Part shown: positions 53,342 to 61,865 of the stretch, in pieces
Numbering within the stretch: position 1 is the first letter of the stretch
Layout of the letters: each line of letters begins with the position of its first letter
DNA from: an uncultured Pseudomonadota bacterium
GTDB lineage: Bacteria > Myxococcota_A > UBA796 > SXON01
Length of the DNA stretch: 64,000 bases
Assembly: GCA_903875225.1 (NCBI GenBank)
Contig: CAIQVJ010000064.1
Coordinates: 98,581 to 162,580, forward strand
Direction: 5' to 3'
Translations under genes and position numbers: made by a program
Notes under the pieces: model-generated
Told to the model about the DNA's origin: nothing
The model's input: the letters and a program-made list of their open reading frames with translations, nothing else
The model's database searches: none

Positions 53342-54441
53342 TGGCGGGCGGGCTCCTCTGGCTGCCCGTCTGGCTCGCGCTCGGTGGCTGCACCCCTGCG
53401 GGTGGCGCGCCGCACGGGAACGCTGTCCCGGTGGTCACGGCGCCGGTGGTGCAGGGCCCCGTCGACAACGTGATCGAGGCCACGGGCGAGGTGCAGGAGC
53501 CAGTGGAGGCGAGGCTCGGCGCGGAGGTGTCGGGCACGATCGCCTCCGTGCCGGGGCGAGTGGGCGCTGCTGTGCACGCCGGCGACGTGCTCGTGGTCTT
53601 CGACGACCGCCCGCTGCGCATCACCCTGCAAGTGGCGCAGGCGCGGCTGGCGCAGTCCCGTGCGTCCCTCGAGACGCGGCACGTCGCCCAGGAGCGGGTG
53701 CGCTTGCGCTCGGCGGGCGTGCTCTCTGTGGCCGCAGAGGCGGGCGGCGCGGTGTCGGGGACCGAGGCCGAGATCGCCCGGCTCGACATGCGAGAGGCGG
53801 ATGCGTCCGTGCAGGCCGCCGAGGCCGATACCGCCGCAGCCGAGGCCAATGTCGCGGCGGCGACCCTCGACCTGCAGCGCACGCAGGTCCACGCCCCGTT
53901 CGACGGCGTGGTGCGCGACCTCCAGGCCATACGGGGTCAGCGCGTCGGCGCCGGCACGCCGTTGCTCACGCTTCTCGGCCGGGGTGACTTCGAGGTCCTG
54001 ATCGATCTGCCGAGCGCGGGGGCTGCCACGGACCAGAGCGTCCTGCTCGGCACGCCGCCCCAGACCGTCACGGGCACGGTGGGAGGCGTGGTGCCCGGCC
54101 TCTCGTTCGCGCGGACGCAGCGGGTGCGCGTCTCCGTGCCGACGCCGCCGGATTGGCTCCTGCCCGGCGCCGTGGTTCCCGCCCGGCTGGTGATCGGACA
54201 CGCCGACCAGGCGCTCTCGATCCCCCGCGATGCACTCACGGACGGCGCCGCGTTCGTCGTTCACGACGGCAAGGTCTCCCGCGTGCCGCTCACGGTGCGC
54301 TGGGATCTCGGGGACCGCGTGGTCGTAGAGGGCGCGCTGCAAGCGGGCGACGCCGTGGTCATCCGCGGGAACGAGGCCCTCACGGACGGGGCCGCGGTCA
54401 GCGACGCGACACCTGCCCCCGTCGGCGTCCCAGCGCGCTGA
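53341..54441 (+). CDS. RND-type efflux periplasmic adaptor lipoprotein (HlyD/MFP family)
   Basis: 366 residues. Lipobox LALGGC. Barrel-sandwich hybrid halves are visible (TIASVPGRVGAAVHAGDVLVVFDD; HAPFDGVVRDLQAIRGQRVGAGTP), joined by a helical hairpin of about 100 residues (LARQ-rich, ARLAQSRASLETRHVAQ and AEADTAAAEANVAAATLDLQ). Beta-barrel and membrane-proximal domains follow. It links an inner-membrane RND pump to an outer-membrane channel, neither of which is adjacent. The start overlaps the pheS stop (TGATG). Confidence 0.88.
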   Translation: MAGGLLWLPVWLALGGCTPAGGAPHGNAVPVVTAPVVQGPVDNVIEATGEVQEPVEARLGAEVSGTIASVPGRVGAAVHAGDVLVVFDDRPLRITLQVAQARLAQSRASLETRHVAQERVRLRSAGVLSVAAEAGGAVSGTEAEIARLDMREADASVQAAEADTAAAEANVAAATLDLQRTQVHAPFDGVVRDLQAIRGQRVGAGTPLLTLLGRGDFEVLIDLPSAGAATDQSVLLGTPPQTVTGTVGGVVPGLSFARTQRVRVSVPTPPDWLLPGAVVPARLVIGHADQALSIPRDALTDGAAFVVHDGKVSRVPLTVRWDLGDRVVVEGALQAGDAVVIRGNEALTDGAAVSDATPAPVGVPAR

Positions 54442-54480
54442 GCCCCGGGGCGCGTCGGGGGCCGGTCCAGCGTGACCGCT

Positions 54481-56328
54481 CTACCACTCCAGCGTGACCG
54501 CCTTGTTCCCGGCCTTGCCCTCGAAGCTGTGCGACTCGCCGCCCGGGAGGGTGACGGTGACGGTGTCCACCATGCACACATCCCCGAGCCCGAACTGCGC
54601 GACGGTGTCGTTGGTGATGCCGAACGTGCCGTACCCGCCGTTGACCTCGGCCATCTGGTACTGCCCGCCCGCCTCGATCTCCACCTTCGCGCCCACCGGC
54701 AACCCGACGAAGCGCACGTAGTTCCCACCCTGCTGGTTCTCGTAGAAGTGGGTCTTGTGCGTGGTCCAGGGGGTGCCGGACCGGGCGGTGGAAGAGCCGG
54801 TGATGACGTCGAGATCCCCATCGAGGTCGAAGTCCGCGATGGCGAGGCCGCTGGGCCACGCCTGGTTCATGCCGGTGGCGTCGGAGACCTCCTCGAATTG
54901 CCCCGCGGAGGTCTGGCGCCAGAGCCACATGTGGGTGTCCTCGTAGTCGGACTGCACCAGCAGGATGTCGCGCCAGCCGTCGTTGTCGAAGTCGAGGAAG
55001 CCCGCGAAGAGGTCGCCCTCGTTCCAGCTCCCGTTCCTGGGTCGCTTCCGGGCCAGTCCGTCGGTGTCGTTGTCGAGGCGGGTGAAGATGCCGTTGCCAT
55101 CGTTGGTGAGCAGCTGCGTGCGGTCCGCCGAGTCCCCGGCCCAGTCGTGGGCGATCTCGGCGGTGTACAGGTCGTTGTCCCCATCGTTGTCGATGTCCGC
55201 GCACACGGTCGTGAACGAGTTCCCGGCCAGTCGGGCGGGCTGGTCGTCGAACCCGGGTGTCCACGAGTTGCTGTCGAAGGACCCGTTGCAGGTGTCTGCC
55301 GGTGCAGGGTCACAGGAGTGGGCCGAGCAGTAGCACTCGTAGGCCCAGTTGTCGGTGTAGTCGAGGTCGGTGTCGGCGTCGAAGTGGGCCTCCTCCCCGG
55401 TCTCGGTGAAGGTGCCGCCGTCGTTCCGCCACAGCTGGTTCCAGGCCCGGCCGTAGCTGGAGGAGATCAGGTCCGGAAGGTTGTCCCCGTTCACGTCGCA
55501 GGTGGTGGCACCGTAGCTCGGACGACGCACGTCCCGGTCGAGGTAGTCGCTGGTGGTGCCGGACTTGAGCTTCAGGCCCCCGGCGTCGGTCACGTCGGTG
55601 AAGGTGCCGTCGCCGTTGCCATGGTACAGGTGGGCCTGGGCCCCCTCGTAGCTGGCGCCGTACTCGACGTACCAGCCGGTCACCCAGAGGTCGAGCGTGC
55701 CGTCGCCGTCGTAGTCCGTGAAGGCGGCGGCCGAGGTCGGATAGCCCTCGGGGATGCAGATGTCGCTCGAAGCCGCGAGCGTGAAGTGTCCGGCGCCGTC
55801 GTTCAGGTAGATCTCCGAGCAATCGCCCGTGGCATCGGCCGATCCGGCGTCGTAGTAGCGGCCGGCGAACAGGTCGATGTCGCCGTCGTCGTCCACGTCT
55901 CCCTCGACGTAGAAATTGTGCGAGGTGCCGGTCGTGTTGCCGTCTCGAGCGACGAGGAGCCCGCTCGCCTCGGTCTCGTCCACGAAGGTGCGGCCGCCCG
56001 AGTCGCTCGGCCGGTTCATCATCACGAACCGGAGCCGGGTGGTGGGGTAGTCGTCGCGCACGTTGGTGTTCCCCTCGGTCACCAGCAGGTCGGGGTACCC
56101 GTCGCCGTCGAGGTCCCCGGCCTCGTAGTGCACCCCTGTCACGTCGGTGAGGCCCCAGTCGTCTGTCGTCTCGACGAAGGCCGTCGCGCCGCCCCATGAG
56201 CCCGAGGTGACCGGCGTGCAGGTCTCCGGCTCCACCTTCGGTCCAGAGCTGTCGTCGTGACCCCCCGAGCAGCCGGGCGGAAGCAGGAGGAGAGCGAGCG
56301 CGACGGTGGGGAGGGCGTGACGGTTCAT
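54481..56328 (-). CDS. VCBS/FG-GAP-repeat lipoprotein
   Basis: 615 residues from the ATG at 56328. Lipoprotein signal ALPTVALALLLLPPGC (C near residue 19), then a short GGHDDSSGP linker. Most of the rest consists of FG-GAP/VCBS blades with Asp-rich calcium loops (DLDGDGYPDLLVTEGN; DYDGDGTLDLWVTGW; DIDNDGDNDLYTAE; DFDLDGDLDVITGS), giving a seven- or eight-bladed propeller with a C-terminal ASPIC/UnbV-like region (VEIEAGGQYQMAEVNGGYG). It is surface exposed; a binding role is likely but unknown. Confidence 0.85.
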   Translation of the reverse strand: MNRHALPTVALALLLLPPGCSGGHDDSSGPKVEPETCTPVTSGSWGGATAFVETTDDWGLTDVTGVHYEAGDLDGDGYPDLLVTEGNTNVRDDYPTTRLRFVMMNRPSDSGGRTFVDETEASGLLVARDGNTTGTSHNFYVEGDVDDDGDIDLFAGRYYDAGSADATGDCSEIYLNDGAGHFTLAASSDICIPEGYPTSAAAFTDYDGDGTLDLWVTGWYVEYGASYEGAQAHLYHGNGDGTFTDVTDAGGLKLKSGTTSDYLDRDVRRPSYGATTCDVNGDNLPDLISSSYGRAWNQLWRNDGGTFTETGEEAHFDADTDLDYTDNWAYECYCSAHSCDPAPADTCNGSFDSNSWTPGFDDQPARLAGNSFTTVCADIDNDGDNDLYTAEIAHDWAGDSADRTQLLTNDGNGIFTRLDNDTDGLARKRPRNGSWNEGDLFAGFLDFDNDGWRDILLVQSDYEDTHMWLWRQTSAGQFEEVSDATGMNQAWPSGLAIADFDLDGDLDVITGSSTARSGTPWTTHKTHFYENQQGGNYVRFVGLPVGAKVEIEAGGQYQMAEVNGGYGTFGITNDTVAQFGLGDVCMVDTVTVTLPGGESHSFEGKAGNKAVTLEW

Positions 56329-56375
56329 GGTGACTCCGCATTTGGAGATAATCTGTTGGCCGGAGTCTCCACCCG
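56329..56375. promoter_or_regulatory. 47-bp divergent control region between two lipoprotein genes
   Basis: The spacer contains GATAATCT (plus strand) overlapping GATTATC (minus strand), flanked by CGGAGTC ribosome sites in both directions (GACTCCG near 56333 and GGAGTC near 56364). Two back-to-back promoters sharing a central AT-rich segment are likely, so the two genes are probably co-regulated. Confidence 0.5.
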
Positions 56376-57329
56376 ATGGCGAACGTTCCCGCATCCACTT
56401 CGACGGCCTTTTTCTTTGCTGTCCTGGCGACCGGATCGAGCGCCTGCCAGCCGAAGCCGTTCCACTCCAGCGACACCGACGGCAATGACAGCGGACCTTC
56501 CGCTTCGCTCGTCATCACCGCGGTGGAGCCGAGCAGCGGGCCCGCGGGGGGGGGCACGACCGTTCGGGTGACGGGCGGCGCCTTCTCCGAGAGCACCACG
56601 GCGACTGTCGGCGGGGTGGCGTGTGCGTCGGTGACCTATCTCTCGACCGCTGAGCTGGTGTGCATCACGCCCCCGGGCTCTCCCGGGGATGCCGACCTCG
56701 TCGTGAGCGAGGGGGGCGCCACCGCCACCGCCGCCTTCACCTACCTTCCCGACGACACCGGCACGGACACCGGCGACACTGCGGACACCGCGGATACCGG
56801 CGACAGCGGGGACACCGCGGACTCGACGGACACGTCGGACTCCACCGACACCTCCGACTCTGGCGATTCGGGCACCGACACCAGCAGCCCACCCGTCGTT
56901 CCGGTGGACTACTGCCACATCCAGTATCCGTGCACGATGACGGTCCCTGGCGGGTCCGCCTCGGATCCCGTGTACGGCTGGGTGTACCTCGCGGGTGTGA
57001 CACAGGGCGTTGGGCAGGGAGTCGGTGTGCGGTTGCAGGTGGGGATCGGAGGAGACGCCACTGACCCGGAGACGGGCGGCTGGGCATGGACGGAGATGTC
57101 CTACAACGCGGACAAGGACGGGCTCACCCCCGGGGATCTCTCGAATGACGAGTACGCCGCGAGCTTCACCGCCCCCGCGGCACCCGGGAACTACGACTAC
57201 GCGGTGCGTGCCACCGCGGACGATGGGCTCTCGTGGCTCTACTGCGACGGTGGCGGGGAGTCGTGTGGAGGCGCGGGCTCGGATGACGGCTACTCGGCAT
57301 CGAACGCAGGCCAGTGCGTGGTGAACTAG
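56376..57329 (+). CDS. Lipoprotein with IPT/TIG domain and Asp/Thr/Ser-rich linker
   Basis: 317 residues. The N-terminal hydrophobic region ends in SSAC (C24), a degenerate lipobox. Residues about 45-127 are an IPT/TIG domain (VEPSSGPAGGGTTVRVTGG and ELVCITPPG). A long DTGDTADTGDS-type linker fills about 128-170. The C-terminal part (from about 178) is a beta-sandwich with Cys pairs (YCHIQYPCTM; YCDGGGESCGG). The linker style matches other exported proteins here and in Myxococcota. Function unknown; an adhesin-like or surface role is plausible. Confidence 0.8.
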   Translation: MANVPASTSTAFFFAVLATGSSACQPKPFHSSDTDGNDSGPSASLVITAVEPSSGPAGGGTTVRVTGGAFSESTTATVGGVACASVTYLSTAELVCITPPGSPGDADLVVSEGGATATAAFTYLPDDTGTDTGDTADTADTGDSGDTADSTDTSDSTDTSDSGDSGTDTSSPPVVPVDYCHIQYPCTMTVPGGSASDPVYGWVYLAGVTQGVGQGVGVRLQVGIGGDATDPETGGWAWTEMSYNADKDGLTPGDLSNDEYAASFTAPAAPGNYDYAVRATADDGLSWLYCDGGGESCGGAGSDDGYSASNAGQCVVN

Positions 57330-57346
57330 GCTCCGGGCCGCTTCCC

Positions 57347-58471
57347 TCACGCCCACAGGGCCACCTGACGCACCGGCGCGCGGACGGTCCCCGTGACAGG
57401 TGGGGTGCAATCCCAGGACAGGGCCCACGCGGCCGTGCCGCTCCCCAGCGCGCGCCGCACCGCAGTCTCGACGCGGCTCTGGACCTCCGTGCGACCGGCC
57501 TCCTGCGGGATCTCCACGACCACCCGCAGCACACCGCGATCAGTGGTCATGCGCAGGCGCACAGTCCCACGCGCGGATGCAAGGAGCGCCTGGGCGAGCA
57601 CGAGGATGCCTTCGACATCGACGATGGCCTGGCCGTGCCAGGACCCGGCGGTTCGGCCCGAGCGCAACCGCGTGGAGCCGTATTCTGCGCTCCACAGCCG
57701 CTCGGCGCCCGCGGGCACCACGGCGACATAGCTTCCCGCCAGTCGGCGACCCAGGCGGACAGCGCTGGCGGCGGTGGGCGCTGCGACCGCCTTCACGATC
57801 AGGCCGGTCGCCTGCCACACCCGGGCGCGCAACTGCGCGAGTGCACCAAGCGCCGCGACCTCTCCCCCGTCCGGTGTGCCGGGGATGAGGAACCCGCCCC
57901 GCACCCGCTGGGTGGCGCCGTACTCTGCGTGAAGCCAGTCTTCGAGGGCTGCGAGTCGCGCCGCTTCGGGCCCTTGTGCGTACAGCGTTGCGCCGAGGGC
58001 GTTCGCCTCGGCTTCCCGCGCCCCGACCCGAACGCCCCTGGCCGCAGCGCGGGCATTGGTCGCCCGCACCCTCCCGCCGCTGACCACGACCCCTGCACCA
58101 TCCCCGCACCGGGCGGCGGTGAGGGCCAGTTTGTGCACGCGCAGCAGGGTGGCGCCGCGCGCGCAGAGCCGCACCGGGCTGACGGGGGTGCCCAGCCGCG
58201 GCAAGCCCGCCTCCCGGAGCCAGGCGGCGACACTCCCGCCGGACTCCCACCGCACGGTGGAGCAGACGACACCCGTGTTCGCATCGCGGAACTGCCCCTG
58301 CGCCTCCAGGGCGAGCCGGGGCGCTCCATGACCACGCGGGACGAGCATCACGGTTCCCGAGCGGCCGGGCAACGTGAGAATCCGGTCGAGGGTGGGCGCC
58401 GCATCGCGAAACACGCGCGCACCGCGGGCGACGAGGGGGAGGAGCGCGACGGGAAGAGTGGGGAGGAGCAT
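57347..58471 (-). CDS. Hypothetical protein
   Basis: 374 residues from the ATG at 58471. No signal peptide is clear, although the N-terminus is hydrophobic (LLPTLPVALLPLVARGARVF). It is alternating helix and strand, rich in Ala, Gly and Arg, with several Cys (VRLCARGAT; AARCGDGAG; LSWDCTPPV). The last 60 residues (VRLRMTTDRGVLRVVVEIP, RTEVQSRVETAVRRALG) look like a small alpha/beta end domain such as those closing ANL-type ligases. The remaining ATP and acyl motifs are not recognisable, so I make no functional call. Confidence 0.65.
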   Translation of the reverse strand: MLLPTLPVALLPLVARGARVFRDAAPTLDRILTLPGRSGTVMLVPRGHGAPRLALEAQGQFRDANTGVVCSTVRWESGGSVAAWLREAGLPRLGTPVSPVRLCARGATLLRVHKLALTAARCGDGAGVVVSGGRVRATNARAAARGVRVGAREAEANALGATLYAQGPEAARLAALEDWLHAEYGATQRVRGGFLIPGTPDGGEVAALGALAQLRARVWQATGLIVKAVAAPTAASAVRLGRRLAGSYVAVVPAGAERLWSAEYGSTRLRSGRTAGSWHGQAIVDVEGILVLAQALLASARGTVRLRMTTDRGVLRVVVEIPQEAGRTEVQSRVETAVRRALGSGTAAWALSWDCTPPVTGTVRAPVRQVALWA

Positions 58472-58594
58472 GGGCGCACCGGGTTGTACAAACACCTTAC
58501 TGCACGGTGGGTCGACGGGTAGGACAAAAAATGTCCGCTTCCTAAAAAATCTGCACATTCGTCATCGGCGCCGGACCCGTGGTAGACGGCGGGT
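58472..58594. promoter_or_regulatory. Divergent spacer with A-rich core and palindrome
   Basis: 123 bases that are much more AT-rich than the rest of the window. They include the palindrome GGACA-AAAAA-TGTCC (58522-58536) and a TAAAAAAT run (58543-58550). The palindrome is a candidate operator. TAGACG lies six bases before the GTG start at 58595. Confidence 0.45.
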
Positions 58595-60151
58595 GTGATT
58601 GAGTCGCTCGGTCCTCTTGCTCCGCTCTTTTTCCTGCTGATCGGGATCGGGCTCCTGGTGCAGTTCGCGCTCGGCGGGGTGATCGTCCTCGGGCGTCGCA
58701 CCTCCGCGACCCTCGCGTTGCTCGTGCCCGCGCTGCTGTTGCTGGTCGGTGGCATCGCCCAGGGGCTCGCGCTGCGAACAGCGGCTGCCGCGATCCACGA
58801 GACCGGAGACCCTGGATGGGTCCCCTGGTTTGCGCTCCAGGACCGCGCCCGCGCCTGCGTCCCCGGGCTGGCCGGCGCCCTCGGCGCGCTGCTGTGCGTG
58901 CTGCCGGTGCTCACCGGCGCTGCGGTCCGCGTGGTGCTCGCTACGCAGCGCAGCACCTGGCCCGTGCTGATCGGCGTCCCGATGGGCCTCATCGTGGCGA
59001 TCGGCACGATCTCCGCCGGGGGGCCGCGTGCGTTGCCGGTCGGTGGTGCGCTCGCAGTGCTCGTGATCGGGGCTGCGCTCGCGTGCGTGGAGGTGTTGCC
59101 TCGCTCTGCCGCCGGCGCGCTCACCGGTGTGGGCGCGCTCGTGATCGGCGGGATGTCGCTCGCCCTGGTCTACGCCCTGAGCCTGCAGACCGACACGCTC
59201 ACGGCCCTCCCCAACTTCGACTTTCCCTTCCTCGCCCTGCCTGCGGTGGACGCGACCGCCGAGCGCGCCTCCACCTACTCGGCGAGCGTGGCGCCCTGGG
59301 TCCTGCTGGCCTGGCTCGGTGCGCTGCCGGCCATCTTTGCCCGGGCCTCCACCGGGGCCTCGCGGGCAGACGGCCTGGACGGGGTCGGCATCGTCGTGTT
59401 CGTGCTCCTGGCCCTCACGTCCTGGGGCTGGGCAGGGTTGCACTGGGAGACGCTCTCCCGGCGCGCGGGTGCACACGTCGCCGCCGTGCTCGTGGAGGGC
59501 GCGGTCCCGATGGTGCCCATGCGTGCTCCCGTGCCGCCCCGCGTGCTCTACGTGCTGCCAGGGGGCTCACACTGGATCGAGATGGGCGAGTCCGGCGGGA
59601 GCCGGGTCCGCACGGAGCCCACCGCGATGGACTCGGTCGGGCCGCTGCTGCACCTGGGCGACGGCGTGGTCTTCCCGCCGCAGACGACGATGGACGACGT
59701 GTACTTCGCGTTCGCCGATGCAGACGCCGGCGCGGTGCAGTTCGTCGGTTGCCTGGAGGCTGACGGCGCCGTGGCGGCGGCAGTGGTGCGCGACCCCCTG
59801 CGCGCGACCGGTCGGTGCGGGGCCATACCGGTGTTCCTGCGCGTCACCCGGGATCTTGCACACCCGGTCAAGCTGATCGTCCTGAAGGACGGCCTGGTGG
59901 ACGATCGCGGCGAGGTCTATCCGGTTTCCGGGATCGCCTCCCACAACACGCTCTCCGGGCGCGACGTGATCGTGCGGGCGCAGGTGGACGCGACGATGTC
60001 GGACTTCGCGGCCGTGCTGCGAACGCTGCGGAGCGCCGGCCGGATCTATCTGGGCTGGGGCGTGGACCTCGATGGCGACGATCTTCCCGTGGGGGTGAAC
60101 CCCGGGCTCCGAGTGCGCGTCTCCACTGCGCCGGTGCCCGCAGCGGAGTGA
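58595..60151 (+). CDS. Polytopic membrane protein with ExbD-like C-terminal domain
   Basis: 518 residues from the GTG at 58595. About eight hydrophobic helices occupy residues 1-290; the first 100 residues loosely resemble MotA/TolQ/ExbB-type channels. The rest is soluble and the last 60 residues (SGRDVIVRAQVDATMSDFAAVLRTLRSAG) resemble the extracytoplasmic ExbD/TolR fold. A fused energy-transducing or novel channel protein is possible, but this is inference from pattern alone. It is monocistronic, and the next gene starts 26 bp after its stop. Confidence 0.7.
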   Translation: MIESLGPLAPLFFLLIGIGLLVQFALGGVIVLGRRTSATLALLVPALLLLVGGIAQGLALRTAAAAIHETGDPGWVPWFALQDRARACVPGLAGALGALLCVLPVLTGAAVRVVLATQRSTWPVLIGVPMGLIVAIGTISAGGPRALPVGGALAVLVIGAALACVEVLPRSAAGALTGVGALVIGGMSLALVYALSLQTDTLTALPNFDFPFLALPAVDATAERASTYSASVAPWVLLAWLGALPAIFARASTGASRADGLDGVGIVVFVLLALTSWGWAGLHWETLSRRAGAHVAAVLVEGAVPMVPMRAPVPPRVLYVLPGGSHWIEMGESGGSRVRTEPTAMDSVGPLLHLGDGVVFPPQTTMDDVYFAFADADAGAVQFVGCLEADGAVAAAVVRDPLRATGRCGAIPVFLRVTRDLAHPVKLIVLKDGLVDDRGEVYPVSGIASHNTLSGRDVIVRAQVDATMSDFAAVLRTLRSAGRIYLGWGVDLDGDDLPVGVNPGLRVRVSTAPVPAAE

Positions 60152-60177
60152 TACCCTGCTGTGTGCCCGGAGCAGTC

Positions 60178-61857
60178 ATGGTTCGCTACGTCCTGCCGTC
60201 CCTGGGGCTGACGCTCCTCCTCGCCGCCTGCACGGGATCGGGCAAGGGCCCCCATGACTCGGTCCCGGACTCGCAAGCGGACAGTCACGCCGACAGCCAT
60301 ACGAACACCGACGACACGGGGACTCCGCAGTTCGATCCCACGGCCGACTGCGATGCGCTGGGCTTTCCCTCCCTTGCCTTCGTGGACGCCGAGGCGAGCC
60401 CGCTGCTCTACGCAACCGCCGCCGACCTCACCCTGCACACCACCGAGGGCGATTGGAACCTCAAGCAGAGCTGGTCGGGGTGTGACGCCTACCTCTTCAT
60501 CCCCGAGGAGCCCGCACAGAACTACGGCGCCCCCGACCCCACCTGGTCGAAGAAGAAGGACAACAAGGCGCTGATCGACACCATGCCGCTGAACACCCAG
60601 GTGTTCTTCCTCTCTTCACAGGCGGGGGCAGAGAACCGGCAGGCGGCGTTGGACGCGCTGAAGGTGAGTGTCGACGACCAGTTGGACACGTATGACGCCG
60701 AGACGCGCGCATGGAAGGAGCGCCACATCCACTACGTCACCGACAAGGACAGTCGGGCCGACAGTTGGCTCGGGGAGACGCTCACCTCCCCCGGGTGGGG
60801 TGCGGCCATCGACCGCACCCAGCGCGTCCGGTACATCGGCAGCATGGGCGATCCCGAGCGCTATGACAGCGGCTACGGTTGGTTCGACCCTAACATCTCG
60901 CTGGTGGCCAACGAGGCCCGGTACTACAACTACGAGGCCGCCCGGCAGGAGCGGCTCGACAGCGAGGACGCCACGGTCGTCCAGGCGTTCACCGGGGAGC
61001 TGATCTCCGATCCCGGGTGGGCGGGGGTCACCTCCACCGTCGACGTCGAATTGCCCGACGCGGCCACGATGCGCACCTTCGACACGCTCGAACTCGATCT
61101 CACCGCGCTCTGCGAGGGAGACGGGGAGTACGGCGAATGCCCGGCCTGGGACTACATCAACTCGGCCTACCTGTGTGACGAGGGCGACCCCACCGTGTGC
61201 ACCACCGAGCTTGGACGGTGGATCACGACGTACCATCGGGAGGGGAGATGGGTGCACGACGTCTCCCCGCTGCTCGCGCTGCTCAAGAACGGAGGCACGC
61301 GGCGGATCTCGTTCTACAGCCAGGAGCCCTACGACGTCTCCCTCACGCTCCGGTTCTCGGACAGGGGCGACGCCGATCGGCCCGACGAGGCGCGCGTGAT
61401 CTACACGGGCGGGGGCTTGAGCTCGACCTACAACGACCGGGAGCCGCTCGCTGTCGACGTGCCGGAGGACGTCACGCGGGTGGCGCTCGCCGTGGTGATG
61501 AGCGGGCACGGGCAGTACGGGAATCCGGCTTGCATGGAATTCTGTGGTACTGAACACGACTTCTCGGTGAACGGCAACGACAACCTGTTCACCTACGCCA
61601 TCACCGACACCACCTGGGGCTGCATGGACCAGATCGAGGACGGGTCGGTGCCCAACCAGTATGGAACCTGGTGGTACGGGCGGGATGGCTGGTGCCCTGG
61701 CAAGCAGGTGAACATGAACGTCGTGGACGTGACCGATCAGGTCCTCTTCGGCCAGACGAACACCATCGACTACGAGTTGACCAACCTGGATGGCTCGCTC
61801 GAGAGCGGTGGTGACATCGATCTCGTCACCTGGCTCGTCTACTACCGGGCCAAGTAG
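60178..61857 (+). CDS. PNGase F-like lipoprotein
   Basis: 559 residues. Lipobox LLLAAC (C18), then an Asp/Ser/His-rich linker (DSQADSHADSHTNTDDTG). The second half carries PNGase F-type features: CPAWDYINSAYLC, ELGRWITTYHREGRWVHDVS, GHGQYGNPACMEFCGTEHDF and WYGRDGWCPGKQV. These match the two eight-stranded jelly-roll-like domains of peptide-N4-(N-acetyl-beta-glucosaminyl)asparagine amidase F. It may release N-linked glycans at the cell surface, or be a homologue with another glycan specificity; catalytic identity was not verified. CGGAG lies 5 nt before the ATG. Confidence 0.82.
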   Translation: MVRYVLPSLGLTLLLAACTGSGKGPHDSVPDSQADSHADSHTNTDDTGTPQFDPTADCDALGFPSLAFVDAEASPLLYATAADLTLHTTEGDWNLKQSWSGCDAYLFIPEEPAQNYGAPDPTWSKKKDNKALIDTMPLNTQVFFLSSQAGAENRQAALDALKVSVDDQLDTYDAETRAWKERHIHYVTDKDSRADSWLGETLTSPGWGAAIDRTQRVRYIGSMGDPERYDSGYGWFDPNISLVANEARYYNYEAARQERLDSEDATVVQAFTGELISDPGWAGVTSTVDVELPDAATMRTFDTLELDLTALCEGDGEYGECPAWDYINSAYLCDEGDPTVCTTELGRWITTYHREGRWVHDVSPLLALLKNGGTRRISFYSQEPYDVSLTLRFSDRGDADRPDEARVIYTGGGLSSTYNDREPLAVDVPEDVTRVALAVVMSGHGQYGNPACMEFCGTEHDFSVNGNDNLFTYAITDTTWGCMDQIEDGSVPNQYGTWWYGRDGWCPGKQVNMNVVDVTDQVLFGQTNTIDYELTNLDGSLESGGDIDLVTWLVYYRAK

Positions 61858-61865
61858 GCGGAACG

